A DNA stretch of 7,374 nucleotides from contig JAFGOU010000179.1 of the NCBI GenBank assembly GCA_016926315.1, positions 1 to 7,374 on the forward strand, given 5' to 3'. Position numbers and translations under genes: made by a program. The DNA comes from Chitinispirillaceae bacterium (GTDB taxonomy: Bacteria > Fibrobacterota > Chitinivibrionia > Chitinivibrionales > Chitinispirillaceae). The notes under the pieces were generated by a model. That model saw only the letters and a list, made by a program, of their open reading frames with translations, had not been told where the DNA came from and ran no database searches. This document shows, piece by piece, positions 1-6,960 of the stretch. The stretch's first letter is position 1; every line of letters begins with the position of its first letter.

Positions 1-687
1 CAGGACCATAAGGCGGCGTTCGACGGCGACAAAGGACCGAACACCGGCGGCATGGGTGCCTACGCACCGGCACCGGTCGCGGATGCCGTATTCATGAAAC
101 GGGTGGAACAGGAGATTATCGTTCCCACGCTCAGGGCGATGGAAAACGAGGGCGCCCGTTATCGCGGTCTGCTTTACTGCGGTGTCATGGCGACCCCGGA
201 AGGACCGAAAGTCGTGGAATTCAACTGCCGGTTCGGCGACCCGGAAACCCAGGCAGTACTTCCTCTTGTTGAATGCGACTGGTTCGAACTGCTGTCTGCG
301 TGCGCCACCGGACGGTTGGGCAACGTTTCCTGGTCGATCAGGAAAGGGTATTGCGTCAATGTCGTGCTGACGTCGAAGGGATATCCGGGCGCCTGTGAAA
401 AGGGAAAACCCATAACCGGTATCGATGAGGCCGAGCATGCCAGGGAAAATCGCGACGTCTATCACAGCGCAACGGCGAAAGACAAACAGGATCGCCTGGT
501 AACCGCCGGCGGAAGGGTAGTAAGCGTCAGTGCATGGGCCGAAACCCTTGTCGATGCCATCGGCACTGCATACGAGGGCGCAGCCATGATCGATTTTCAG
601 GGAAAGGCGTTCAGAAAGGACATCGGGGCAAAAGGTCTGGCGTACCTTAAAAAAGCGGGAAATCGTAACGATAAAGGAGCGCGGTAG
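1..687 (+). CDS. purD: Phosphoribosylamine-glycine ligase (GAR synthetase), C-terminal part
   Basis: Joins 5-phosphoribosylamine to glycine using ATP, giving GAR, the second step of cytosolic de novo purine synthesis. The frame is open from base 1, so the true start lies outside the window and the first internal ATG (52) is not a start. Visible family signatures are QDHKAAFDGDKGPNTGGMGA at the very beginning (ATP-grasp substrate loop), then LLYCGVM, and EFNCRFGDPETQ, whose Glu and Asn bind Mg-ATP. Further on are KGYPGA, VTAGGRVVSVSA and the closing FRKDIG motif of the C-terminal domain. About 228 residues remain of a usual ~420-430. It ends in TAG one base before purE, and the purE ribosome site (AAAGGAG, 673-679) lies inside it, so the two genes are in one operon. 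Identification is secure. Confidence 0.96.
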   Translation, partial: QDHKAAFDGDKGPNTGGMGAYAPAPVADAVFMKRVEQEIIVPTLRAMENEGARYRGLLYCGVMATPEGPKVVEFNCRFGDPETQAVLPLVECDWFELLSACATGRLGNVSWSIRKGYCVNVVLTSKGYPGACEKGKPITGIDEAEHARENRDVYHSATAKDKQDRLVTAGGRVVSVSAWAETLVDAIGTAYEGAAMIDFQGKAFRKDIGAKGLAYLKKAGNRNDKGAR

Positions 688-688
688 C

Positions 689-1150
689 ATGTCGGGAAGA
701 GTCGCTATTATTACCGGATCGAAATCCGACATCGCAGTGGCTGAAAAAGCCGAATCCACTCTGAAAGAGTTTGGAATTTCCTTTGAAACCCTTACGATAT
801 CTGCTCACCGTAATCCTAACAGAATCAAAAAATTTGCCACTTCAGCCGAAGGCAACGGGTTTTCCGCGATCATTGCCATTGCCGGGCTTGCCGCACATCT
901 TCCCGGAGTTGTTGCCAGTCTTACCACCTTGCCGGTAATCGGCGTACCTGTCGAGACCGGTCCGCTCAAGGGTCATGATGCCCTGTATGCCATTGTTCAG
1001 ATGCCCTCCGGCATTCCGGTTGCGACCGTGGGAATCGGCAACGCGGTAAATGCCGCGCTTCTTGCGGTCGAAATTCTGGGGACTGCCGATCCCGCACTGC
1101 GCTTGCGATTGAAAGAGTACCGCAAGCGATTCGGCGACGATGAATCCTGA
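689..1150 (+). CDS. purE: N5-carboxyaminoimidazole ribonucleotide mutase (PurE class I-like)
   Basis: Moves the carboxylate of N5-CAIR to C4 to give CAIR in purine synthesis. Length (153 aa) is near the 160-170 usual for stand-alone class I enzymes. Visible motifs are GSKSD at residues 10-14 (nucleotide phosphate loop), SAHR at 38-41 with the catalytic His40 (E. coli His45 equivalent), AAHLPG at 68-73, and QMPSGIPVAT at 104-113. Two positions differ from the common form: GLAAHLPG replaces GGAAHLPG, and HRNPNR replaces the usual HRTPxx. ATG 689 is preceded by AAAGGAG with a 9-nt gap, and the gene starts one base after purD. No purK is visible here. Its last 11 nt overlap the next gene, which suggests translational coupling. 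Confidence 0.94.
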   Translation: MSGRVAIITGSKSDIAVAEKAESTLKEFGISFETLTISAHRNPNRIKKFATSAEGNGFSAIIAIAGLAAHLPGVVASLTTLPVIGVPVETGPLKGHDALYAIVQMPSGIPVATVGIGNAVNAALLAVEILGTADPALRLRLKEYRKRFGDDES

Positions 1151-1757
1151 ACGGATTGCGCTTGACGTCCTGCTTGATGCCGGCGGCGGTCACCGGTTGA
1201 AAAAGCTGGCCGGACGGATCATGGCCGGCGCCGTTTTTATCTATCCTACTGAAACCATCTACGGGCTCGGCGGGGGCTATGGAATCCCCGGCGTTGCTGA
1301 GAAGATACAGGCGATCAAAGGCAGGGTGCGGGACCATCCCCTGATCCTGGTGGCGTCCGATGTCTCTTTTTTCAGCACCCTTGACCTGAAATGGACGCAC
1401 ACAGCGCTCCGCCTCGCGGAGCAATTCTGGCCCGGCATGCTTACCCTGGTGCTTCCACGAAAGAGCGGTGGCGACCTTGCGGTCAGGGTTTCACCCCACC
1501 GCTTCATCGCCGCGCTTTTTTCCGGTATCACCACCCCCCTCTATTCAACCAGCGCCAATGTGAGCGGAGAACCCTACGACCCTGATCCTGAAACGATTTT
1601 CAGGAAACTTGGAACCAGGGTCGATTTCATGATCGATGCCGGAAGGCTGCCGCATTCGCTTCCCTCCACCGTCCTGAAAGTTTTTGACAACGGCTGCGTT
1701 ACCGTGCTTCGCGAAGGCGCGGTTCCGTCCGCTGCCCTGATGCAAGAACAAAAATAA
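1140..1757 (+). CDS. tsaC: L-threonylcarbamoyladenylate synthase (TsaC/Sua5/YrdC family)
   Basis: Makes threonylcarbamoyl-AMP from threonine, bicarbonate and ATP, the first step of the t6A37 modification of ANN-decoding tRNAs in the cytosol. The 205-aa protein is a single YrdC domain without the extra C-terminal Sua5 domain. Visible motifs are PTETIYGLG (36-44), the basic IKGR (59-62) that contacts ATP and bicarbonate, WPGMLTLVL (97-105), STSANVSG (136-143), LPSTV (174-178) and a REGAV ending (191-195). ATG 1140 lies inside purE and no strong ribosome site precedes it, so translation is probably coupled to purE. After the stop, 1758-1802 shows no convincing terminator. The alternative symbol is sua5 or ywlC, and exact orthology to E. 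coli TsaC is not proved. Confidence 0.92.
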   Translation: MNPERIALDVLLDAGGGHRLKKLAGRIMAGAVFIYPTETIYGLGGGYGIPGVAEKIQAIKGRVRDHPLILVASDVSFFSTLDLKWTHTALRLAEQFWPGMLTLVLPRKSGGDLAVRVSPHRFIAALFSGITTPLYSTSANVSGEPYDPDPETIFRKLGTRVDFMIDAGRLPHSLPSTVLKVFDNGCVTVLREGAVPSAALMQEQK

Positions 1758-1802
1758 CCTTGCCGTAACGCCATCCGTTTTTCTCCAACACCGTAATCTG
1801 CA

Positions 1803-1831
1803 TTGACCCCCCGGCAGAATGGCTATATAAT
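1803..1831 (+). promoter_or_regulatory. Sigma70-type promoter of the HD-GYP gene
   Basis: TTGACC at 1803-1808 (5/6 to the -35 consensus), exactly 17 nt, then TATAAT at 1826-1831 (6/6). Predicted transcription start is about 1838. The apparent TTG start of the longest frame is the -35 box itself, so translation must begin further downstream. The promoter gives the HD-GYP gene expression independent of purDE-tsaC. Confidence 0.8.
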
Positions 1832-1845
1832 TAGGTCACACGACA

Positions 1846-1850
1846 AAGGC
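1846..1850 (+). promoter_or_regulatory. Ribosome binding site deciding the HD-GYP start
   Basis: AAAGG, 6 nt before TTG 1857 and about 8 nt after the predicted transcription start. No ATG or GTG lies in frame between the -10 box and TTG 1857, so this site supports the TTG. Confidence 0.55.
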
Positions 1851-1856
1851 GGGACT

Positions 1857-3080
1857 TTGGCTGAAATTGCACAGAAAAAACACCTGAAACGCATATCGGT
1901 GGATCAGGTGGAAGTGGGCATGTATTGCGAAGACGTTTACAACGAACATGACGTCCTCATTCTTTCCGCTCACATCCCGATTGCGGCGCTCGACCAGATA
2001 GCGCTGCTTAAAAATCTTGGCGTCAGATCGGTTGAAATAAATCTTTCAAAAGGAAAGGATGTCTCCGACAGCTTGGGAATCGATCGGAAGGCAGCGGAAG
2101 CGGCTGCGCGATCCACCCTTCCTATCGAGGAGGAGCTGCCGAAAGCGAAGGAAGTATACCGCAGGACGCTCGAGACGGCACGAAACGCGCTCAAGGCCAT
2201 CCGGCTCGGGCAGGCGTTTCCGCTCGAACAGATCGAGACCGTGGTCGAGGAGATCGTCGGCAGCATCATGCGCAACCCCGACGCGCTGGTCAGCCTCTCC
2301 CAGATACGCGGCTACGACGAATACACCTACGAGCATTCGGTGAACGTATCCATCCTGGTCTGTTCGCTCAGCCATGCCATGGGCCTTGAAAAATCGCTGA
2401 TCATGCAGGGCGGCATCGGCGGGCTCCTTCACGACATCGGAAAGACCTGGATACCGGAACATATCGTCAACAAGCCGGGGAAACTCACCGATCCCGAGTA
2501 TACGATCATGAAACGTCATCCGGAGTACGGGATCGAAATCGTCAAGGAACGAAAAGGCATCACCGATTTGTCTAAAATGGTCATTATACAGCACCACGAG
2601 CGGATAAACGGCAAGGGATACCCTCGGGGGCTCAAAGTCGAGGAGATACATCTCATGGGACTCATTGCCGGTGTGGCCGATGTTTACGACGCAATGACCT
2701 CGAACAGGGTGTACCGGCCGGCATTCACACCCCAGCATTCCCTGGCCACGATTTACAACAGTATCGATGTTGAGTTTCCGAAAGAAATCTCGGAGCATTT
2801 TATCAAGCTTCTGGGCGTTTATCCGGTCGGGAGTTTTGTCAGGCTCGTTTCCGGGGAAATGGGCATTGTCACGAGGATCAATCGTGATGAGATGCTGGCG
2901 CCCGATCTGCTTATGCTGTTCAACGCCGCCGGAGACCGGCTTGACCGGCCGGTCGAATGCCGGCTCGCACAGCGGCAGAGGGAGAACGACGGCATGCACT
3001 ACGCGATCGAAAAATCGGTCAACCCGCGGTCGTATGGAATCGACGTAACGGAATTTATCAAGGCAAAAATATCAGTATAG
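1857..3080 (+). CDS. HD-GYP c-di-GMP phosphodiesterase with N-terminal DUF3391
   Basis: Predicted to hydrolyse cyclic di-GMP, lowering this second messenger and so affecting motility, biofilm or surface behaviour. Starting at TTG 1857 it is 407 aa. It has a DUF3391-like N-terminal domain (about 10-90, beginning ISVDQVEVGMY), a helical linker (about 95-140), and the HD-GYP domain (about 145-320). Metal and catalytic motifs look complete: EHS (His160), LLHDIGK (His192-Asp193), KRHPEYG, QHHE (His246-His247-Glu248) followed by GKGYP (GYP 254-256), and ADVYDAMTSNRVYRP. A tail domain starts GVYPVGSFVRLVSGEMG. No membrane segment or receiver domain is visible, so it is probably cytosolic. The longest open frame begins at TTG 1803, but that codon is a -35 box. 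Family call is firm; the exact start is inferred. Confidence 0.9.
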   Translation: MAEIAQKKHLKRISVDQVEVGMYCEDVYNEHDVLILSAHIPIAALDQIALLKNLGVRSVEINLSKGKDVSDSLGIDRKAAEAAARSTLPIEEELPKAKEVYRRTLETARNALKAIRLGQAFPLEQIETVVEEIVGSIMRNPDALVSLSQIRGYDEYTYEHSVNVSILVCSLSHAMGLEKSLIMQGGIGGLLHDIGKTWIPEHIVNKPGKLTDPEYTIMKRHPEYGIEIVKERKGITDLSKMVIIQHHERINGKGYPRGLKVEEIHLMGLIAGVADVYDAMTSNRVYRPAFTPQHSLATIYNSIDVEFPKEISEHFIKLLGVYPVGSFVRLVSGEMGIVTRINRDEMLAPDLLMLFNAAGDRLDRPVECRLAQRQRENDGMHYAIEKSVNPRSYGIDVTEFIKAKISV

Positions 3081-3127
3081 GCACTCTTCGAAACGGCGGC
3101 AGCCTGGTACGGGGGAAAAAGGGGAAA

Positions 3128-3394
3128 ATGAGCAGCAAACGATGCAGGCTTTACGATGAAAACCTGGTGCATAACATCATGCTGTCAACGGGTCTCTCCG
3201 TTGTTGAGTTCATGCGTGATAACGGCAATGCCGATTCCGACGAGGTCTGCGACTTTGTTGAGGCGAACGCCGAAGTGATCATCAACGATACCATTCGTCA
3301 CCTGAAAAGCATAAACGATTTCCAGGCCAAGGGCGAAGACGACACAAAAAGCGGCAGCGATACGAAGGACTGGCCCGGCAAGGAAGAGGAGTAG
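3128..3394 (+). CDS. Small acidic protein of unknown function
   Basis: I do not recognise the family. ATG 3128 follows a purine-rich AAAAAGGGG (3116-3124) and gives 88 residues; the frame is open further upstream (from 2957), but that part overlaps the end of the HD-GYP gene. Residues 1-65 look like a compact, mostly helical domain (YDENLVHNIMLSTGLSVVEF and a later VCDFVEANAEVIINDTI stretch). The last ~23 residues are a hydrophilic, probably disordered tail rich in Asp, Lys, Ser and Gly, ending KEEE. No signal peptide, membrane helix or metal motif is seen; there are two cysteines. It starts 47 bp after the HD-GYP stop in the same direction with no terminator between, so the two are probably co-transcribed and may be functionally linked. 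Confidence 0.65.
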   Translation: MSSKRCRLYDENLVHNIMLSTGLSVVEFMRDNGNADSDEVCDFVEANAEVIINDTIRHLKSINDFQAKGEDDTKSGSDTKDWPGKEEE

Positions 3395-3456
3395 ACGGCA
3401 ACCGTCCCTCCGCACTCCGTCAGAATGTCCTCATTACCCCTGTTTTCCCGTTACCA

Positions 3457-3484
3457 TTGCGCGGTGTAATCTTACCGATATAAT
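3457..3484 (+). promoter_or_regulatory. Probable promoter of tRNA-Leu
   Basis: A perfect -10 box TATAAT lies at 3479-3484, about 20 bp before the mature tRNA 5' end. The best -35 at normal distance is TTGCGC (3457-3462, 16-nt spacer), only 3/6 to consensus. The -10 is convincing, the -35 is not. Confidence 0.45.
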
Positions 3485-3503
3485 TTTACAGCCTGCCGTT
3501 CAT

Positions 3504-3590
3504 GCCGAAGTGGCGAAACTGGTAGACGCACTGGACTCAAAATCCAGCGGTGGCAACACCATCCCGGTTCGATTCCGGGCTTCGGCACCA
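3504..3590 (+). tRNA. tRNA-Leu (anticodon CAA)
   Basis: Decodes UUG leucine codons. It folds as a full class II cloverleaf. The acceptor stem is GCCGAAG (3504-3510) with CTTCGGC (3580-3586), then discriminator A3587 and encoded CCA (3588-3590). The anticodon stem is CTGGA/TCCAG (3531-3535, 3543-3547) with anticodon CAA at 3538-3540. The long variable arm GGTG-GCAA-CACC (3549-3560) is typical of leucine tRNAs. The T arm is CCCGG-TTCGATT-CCGGG (3563-3579). The - strand defence-type genes end only 40 bp beyond it, so the tRNA 3' end is a natural candidate for an island integration site, although no second copy of it is in the window. Confidence 0.96.
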
Positions 3591-3617
3591 ATTTTAATCT
3601 CCAGAAAAAGTTATTAA

Positions 3618-3641
3618 ACATGGGCAATTTCACTCCCATGT
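3618..3641 (-). terminator. Possible weak terminator hairpin at the DUF499 gene end
   Basis: A 7-bp perfect stem, ACATGGG (3618-3624) with CCCATGT (3635-3641), has a 10-nt loop and spans the stop codon and last three codons of the DUF499 gene. Reading the - strand, it is followed by TTTAATAACTTTTT, a broken T tract. On the + strand no T run follows, so it would not stop tRNA transcription. Weak because the stem is only moderately GC-rich and the T tract is interrupted. Confidence 0.35.
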
Positions 3642-6464
3642 CCTATTATTAAACCCGAGGCTCGTCGAGTTTTCTGAAACCGCTCGTTTAATCTGGTCTG
3701 AAACCCCATGCGGATAGGTTGCGGAAATTTCGACTGTCACCTTTACCTCGGCCTGAGCGTCGCCGGCAAGGATGGTGATTACCTCCTCCGCAATCTGCGT
3801 AAGGCGGACTTTTGCGGTGGCGGCATTTACGCCCACCGTGCCGATGAAGGTATGGGCCTTGGGAACGCCGTTTAAGGATTGTTGTGTCGAAGATTCCGGT
3901 ATCGCTCCCATCGGTGTCTGCGGATGAGCGACAAAAAGCGGGACAGGTGCGGCAGGCGGCGTAATCAGGGATGCGGCATATTTTTTTGCAGCGTCGGGTT
4001 CGATAAGCAAAAGCGTATCATCGAGCTGGATATTGGGATCACCAAGTTTAAATCCATCGAATGATCCCTTATCATGGGCATAAGCTGTTCCAAAGAAATC
4101 CTTGCCGGCCGCTCCTTTGATAAGGGCCTGTTCCAGTATACCACGACTTTTAAAACGCGGCAGATAAAGGTATCGCATGGAGTCGTCCCAGAATGCCATT
4201 GCACTAATGAAGGGTTTATCCGGTTTCCAATACAGCTCTTTTAATTTTGTCCGCAGGTGAATGGGAGACCATACGGTAATAACCAGCTCGTGTTCGCGGC
4301 AAATGCGTTCCAACTCGTTGCTGAGTGATGAACCGGTTGTGGAGATAGGATAAACCTCGATTGCCGGTTTAGGATCGGTAGCGGTGTTCTGCACCGGACA
4401 GAGGAGCCATTTGAAACACTCACGGGCAACGCGAGGCAGTACTTCCTCGGCAATCTGCAATTCTTTCTCAGCTTGGCGTTTCTGGATCTGGTCGATATTC
4501 AACCGTTCGTTTTTAACGTCGTCTACAATGGAGCCCCATGCCAGCGCGGTCCTGATACAGTCACGCAGGCGGGCCAGAGAGCCGTGGTCAGGGGCAAGAA
4601 AAACGAGCCGGTTGCTCCGGTAACGGGGTTTCGTGCCGTTGTTGCGGACATATTCGAGCACAGCGTCAAAGGCGGTCCGCGTATCGTCGCGGGTATAAAA
4701 TTGCTCTGGTGGTAGAAAAACAAGACGGAGCGCGCTGTCATCCGGAACATCGGCATGGGGTGTGAAAATATGGCACCCGTCGAAAAACGTTGTGCCACCG
4801 GAGATCTTTTTCAAAACTTCGCCCATTTTTCCGCGTACTTCGTTTTTATCATCGAACCGTTTTTTCCGATCTTCCATCTCGCGGCGCAGGTTGGCGCGTG
4901 TATCAAACCAGAACCGCGTTGCGTCCTGTGCCTTATCGCCGGAGCTGTTCAGGTAGTGGAGCCGGTCTGCCAACCGGTTGAGGGCGTCACTGTATATCGC
5001 TGAAGCTTGTCCGGGTTGAATGCAGCCCAAAAGTACACGGGCACGATCTAGGCCGCGGGCACCGGTCTTCATGGTAATCGAAGATGGCGCGCTGCCGAGA
5101 AACAGTGTTCGGGCGACACGACGGGCTGCGTTTATCGCGCCAAAACGGGTTTCTTTGTTTTCAAGTTCGGTTGTTTCGGCGCGCTCACCATCGATGTCTT
5201 TTTCCAGCACCGGGTCCCACCCGGCGGGCAGGTAGTAGGTCAGTTCATTGCGGGAGCTGCTATCATACAGCGGCAGGCTGCCGGGCAGAATCATCAAATC
5301 TTTGTTATCGTCTTTCCAGAGCCGGTAGATTACTTTTGCCATGAGTTTGAGCACGCCACGAGTGCGTTGGAAACCGTCAATCGTGGTCCAGTCCTCGTAG
5401 AGCCGGTCAAAAACCTCGGGGTGGATAGGATATGCCTGGACAAGCCGCTCATGGTATCGAGATTCCTGTGTTTCATTCGGTAATTTCGCTCCTTCGGCAA
5501 CATAGAGAGCGGCGAACGCCTTACAAGCCTCGTCACGCGCTCCCACATCGCGAACAGCATCGAATAACCGGCGTCTGACTATTTCAAATGCCTCCTCGGT
5601 CGCAACAGGCTTCCAGAGAGCCTGAACGCGGCCAAATATCTCTTCCAACGAATGAAGTGCGACTTTCCCACGGATTCCACCAGCTTGTGTACCGACAGCA
5701 CTTCCAGCATTTCCGTCAGGTGGTGCACTCTCAGGCAGCGATGCCAGAATAATCGCATTGGGTACAAGCTTGACAGCATCCGTCAGCGCTTGCACAAACG
5801 ACATATTGCTCTCAAAGCTCCCACCGCTCAGTGTTTGCCCCTCCTGAAACTGTCGGATATACGCCACCAGCTCGTCGATGAGCAGCACGCAGGGGCTGTA
5901 TTTCTCCAGCAGTTCCTTGAGCACATTCTTGCCGGGAGAGGTGCCGGTTGCGTCGGATTCTTTTACCAGTGAAAAGGCAGCTTCTTCGCCGAGCTGCCAC
6001 GCCAGTTCGCCCCATAGCGTGCGGATTGCCTGCTTTCCATGTTTCCATGGTTGTCCCGGAGCATGGGCGTTGCCGTCGAGTACCGCGATTTTTGATTTCG
6101 GCACTTCCTTAATACCGGCTTTTTTAAGCAGCTCGGGTATGCCGATAAGCTCCTTGATCGTACAGGAGCGGGCGGCCAGGTGGAATACGGCGAGGAGTGT
6201 ATGGGTCTTACCGCCGCCAAAAGCCGTCTGCAATTGAATGACCGGCTCACCGCCGTTGCCGTTAAGCCGCTGCGCTACCTGTATGAGAAGTAGCCGCATA
6301 CCCTCGGTGATATACGTCCTCTGAAAAAACGCTGCTGCGTCCTGATACTCTTTCGTGGCCTTCCCATCCCGTACTGCCGTAAGGTCAGCGGCGAATTCGG
6401 ATTGTTGAAAGGTGCCTTCAAGGACGTCTTTGTGGGGGACAGCGACTTCTCGCCAGGGTTTCAT
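3630..6464 (-). CDS. DUF499 family P-loop ATPase, defence-island associated
   Basis: A large cytosolic ATPase of the DUF499 family, found with DUF1156-type DNA methylases in bacterial defence islands; its molecular role is not settled. From ATG 6464 it is 944 aa, a usual length, with no frameshift. The N-terminus ([14 protein letters not shown], then [10 protein letters not shown]) is typical. Walker A is AFGGGKTH (81-88) and Walker B is CVLLIDEL (192-199). ILASLPES (239-246) fits a sensor-1 strand, consistent with an AAA+/STAND-like core. The middle is long and helical. The C-terminal part, [21 protein letters not shown] to the NSTSLGF ending, is the family's conserved tail. The frame is open to TTG 6509, but ATG 6464 has a proper ribosome site. 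Upstream in the same direction lie a GIY-YIG gene and a DUF1156-type methylase. Confidence 0.88.
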   Translation of the reverse strand: MKPWREVAVPHKDVLEGTFQQSEFAADLTAVRDGKATKEYQDAAAFFQRTYITEGMRLLLIQVAQRLNGNGGEPVIQLQTAFGGGKTHTLLAVFHLAARSCTIKELIGIPELLKKAGIKEVPKSKIAVLDGNAHAPGQPWKHGKQAIRTLWGELAWQLGEEAAFSLVKESDATGTSPGKNVLKELLEKYSPCVLLIDELVAYIRQFQEGQTLSGGSFESNMSFVQALTDAVKLVPNAIILASLPESAPPDGNAGSAVGTQAGGIRGKVALHSLEEIFGRVQALWKPVATEEAFEIVRRRLFDAVRDVGARDEACKAFAALYVAEGAKLPNETQESRYHERLVQAYPIHPEVFDRLYEDWTTIDGFQRTRGVLKLMAKVIYRLWKDDNKDLMILPGSLPLYDSSSRNELTYYLPAGWDPVLEKDIDGERAETTELENKETRFGAINAARRVARTLFLGSAPSSITMKTGARGLDRARVLLGCIQPGQASAIYSDALNRLADRLHYLNSSGDKAQDATRFWFDTRANLRREMEDRKKRFDDKNEVRGKMGEVLKKISGGTTFFDGCHIFTPHADVPDDSALRLVFLPPEQFYTRDDTRTAFDAVLEYVRNNGTKPRYRSNRLVFLAPDHGSLARLRDCIRTALAWGSIVDDVKNERLNIDQIQKRQAEKELQIAEEVLPRVARECFKWLLCPVQNTATDPKPAIEVYPISTTGSSLSNELERICREHELVITVWSPIHLRTKLKELYWKPDKPFISAMAFWDDSMRYLYLPRFKSRGILEQALIKGAAGKDFFGTAYAHDKGSFDGFKLGDPNIQLDDTLLLIEPDAAKKYAASLITPPAAPVPLFVAHPQTPMGAIPESSTQQSLNGVPKAHTFIGTVGVNAATAKVRLTQIAEEVITILAGDAQAEVKVTVEISATYPHGVSDQIKRAVSENSTSLGFNNRTWE

Positions 6465-6470
6465 AGGGGG

Positions 6471-6476
6471 TCCTTT
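6471..6476 (-). promoter_or_regulatory. Ribosome binding site deciding the DUF499 start
   Basis: On the - strand AAAGGA is followed by six bases (CCCCCT) and then ATG 6464. The farther upstream TTG at 6509 has no such site, so the 944-aa form is preferred over 959 aa. Confidence 0.7.
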
Positions 6477-6516
6477 TATAATGTAGCTTGCTTTACTTGA
6501 TGAATACAAATCAAAA

Positions 6517-6544
6517 CGCTCACCCTGAGCTTGTCGAAGGGTGA
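6517..6544 (+). repeat. Hairpin repeat R1
   Basis: Stem TCACCCT (6520-6526) pairs perfectly with AGGGTGA (6538-6544) around the 11-nt loop GAGCTTGTCGA (6527-6537); CGC precedes it. On the - strand it encodes the last residues HPSTSSG and the TGA of the GIY-YIG gene. It is inverted relative to R2. Confidence 0.85.
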
Positions 6545-6822
6545 TAATGGGCTAAACGCGAAACTTCTTTCCAGTCGTCACGCATCATTGCTTCTTTTTT
6601 CTTTCTGCTCCATCCTTTAATTTTCCGTTCAGCGGCGAACGCATCATCACGGTTCGAAAATCGTTGCTGAAAAACCAGTTTTGCCGGTCTGCGCAATTGC
6701 GTATATCCATTGTGAATCCCAGCCTGATGTTCCTGTAAACGTTTATTCAGATCATCTGTATGGCCCGTATAATATGACCTATCGGAGCATTCCAGAATAT
6801 AAACATAGAAATCGTCGGACAC
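6520..6822 (-). CDS. Small GIY-YIG nuclease (UvrC-N/YhbQ-like single domain)
   Basis: A stand-alone GIY-YIG domain predicted to cut DNA with one metal ion. From GTG 6822 it is 100 aa. Motifs are YVY (6-8, the GIY position), YTG (18-20, the YIG position), the catalytic-type Arg28 in LNKRLQEH, and the metal-binding Glu65 in [13 protein letters not shown], so the active site appears intact. The frame is open to ATG 6846 (108 aa), but that ATG lies within repeat R2 with no usable ribosome-site spacing. GTG 6822 has AAAGGA five bases upstream. The final seven residues (HPSTSSG) and stop come from repeat R1, suggesting a junction between gene and repeat. Its role could be selfish, repair-related or part of the defence operon; the repeats favour a selfish or mobile role. 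The start is uncertain, the family is clear. Confidence 0.82.
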   Translation of the reverse strand: MSDDFYVYILECSDRSYYTGHTDDLNKRLQEHQAGIHNGYTQLRRPAKLVFQQRFSNRDDAFAAERKIKGWSRKKKEAMMRDDWKEVSRLAHYHPSTSSG

Positions 6823-6827
6823 ATTAA

Positions 6828-6833
6828 TCCTTT
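6828..6833 (-). promoter_or_regulatory. Ribosome binding site favouring the GTG start of the GIY-YIG gene
   Basis: On the - strand AAAGGA is followed by five bases (TTAAT) and GTG 6822. The upstream ATG 6846 has a purine run directly against it with no spacing. Confidence 0.5.
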
Positions 6834-6841
6834 GGAATCGC

Positions 6842-6871
6842 CTCATCCTTCGACAGGCTCAGGATGAGCGG
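6842..6871 (-). repeat. Hairpin repeat R2
   Basis: Stem CTCATCCT (6842-6849) pairs perfectly with AGGATGAG (6861-6868) around an 11-nt loop that reads GAGCCTGTCGA on the - strand (6860-6850). CGG follows. Relative to R1 one stem pair is changed from C:G to T:A with pairing kept. It is inverted relative to R1. Confidence 0.85.
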
Positions 6872-6900
6872 TGCTATCGATTTTTTTCCCATCCTATTTC

Positions 6901-6916
6901 TACTTCGGTACGATAA
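6901..6916 (+). repeat. Left arm of 16-bp inverted repeat
   Basis: TACTTCGGTACGATAA matches the reverse complement of 7002-7017 at 15 of 16 positions. The two arms enclose R3 and R4 in a 117-bp unit (6901-7017) of MITE-like form. Confidence 0.75.
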
Positions 6917-6924
6917 ACTAAAAA

Positions 6925-6958
6925 CCGCTCATCCTGAGTAAAATCGAAGGATGAAGCG
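6925..6958 (+). repeat. Hairpin repeat R3, loop-degenerate copy
   Basis: Stem TCATCCT (6929-6935) pairs with AGGATGA (6948-6954). With one bulged A the stem can extend to CGCTCATCCT against AGGATG-A-AGCG. The loop is 12 nt (GAGTAAAATCGA), a decayed form of GAGCnnGTCGA. It has the same orientation as R1. Confidence 0.75.
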
Positions 6959-6960
6959 CC

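Larger units (their letters stand above)
6517..6871 (-). mobile_element. Candidate GIY-YIG cassette bounded by inverted hairpin repeats
   Basis: The GIY-YIG gene is bracketed by R1 (6517-6544) and R2 (6842-6871), which are close copies in opposite orientation. The unit sits between two genes of one defence-type operon. Hand-counted GC of 6601-6840 is about 43% (103/240), clearly below sampled HD-GYP sequence (about 60% over 2101-2160). No flanking target duplication is evident. That it moves, or once moved, as a unit is inference. Confidence 0.4.

Noticed and set aside
966..1424. A 152-codon - strand frame across the purE/tsaC junction
   Set aside because: It lies opposite two clearly identified genes and its protein is low-information sequence with no family resemblance.
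2046..2999. A 317-codon open frame on the - strand opposite the HD-GYP gene
   Set aside because: It is the antisense shadow of a well-supported gene; its translation shows no recognisable domain and no ribosome site was found for it.
3394..3406. GACGG-CAA-CCGTC small hairpin after the 88-aa gene
   Set aside because: Five base pairs with a three-base loop and no T tract is too weak to call a terminator.
3591..3660. A second copy of the tRNA-Leu 3' end as an attachment site next to the tRNA
   Set aside because: No stretch matching 3568-3590 recurs in the window, so no attachment site pair can be named.
6497..6514. Palindrome TTGAT-N8-ATCAA between R1 and the DUF499 start
   Set aside because: A 5-bp AT-rich arm is expected by chance and has no second copy nearby.
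6465..6519. Promoter for the DUF499 gene in the short gap (TTGTAT with TACATT about 18 nt apart on the - strand)
   Set aside because: Only 3/6 and 4/6 matches to consensus in an AT-rich gap; not enough to report.
6842..6887. R2 hairpin followed by seven Ts (6881-6887) as a + strand terminator
   Set aside because: The T run begins 12 nt after the stem and no + strand gene precedes it; R2 is better explained as one of the four repeats.
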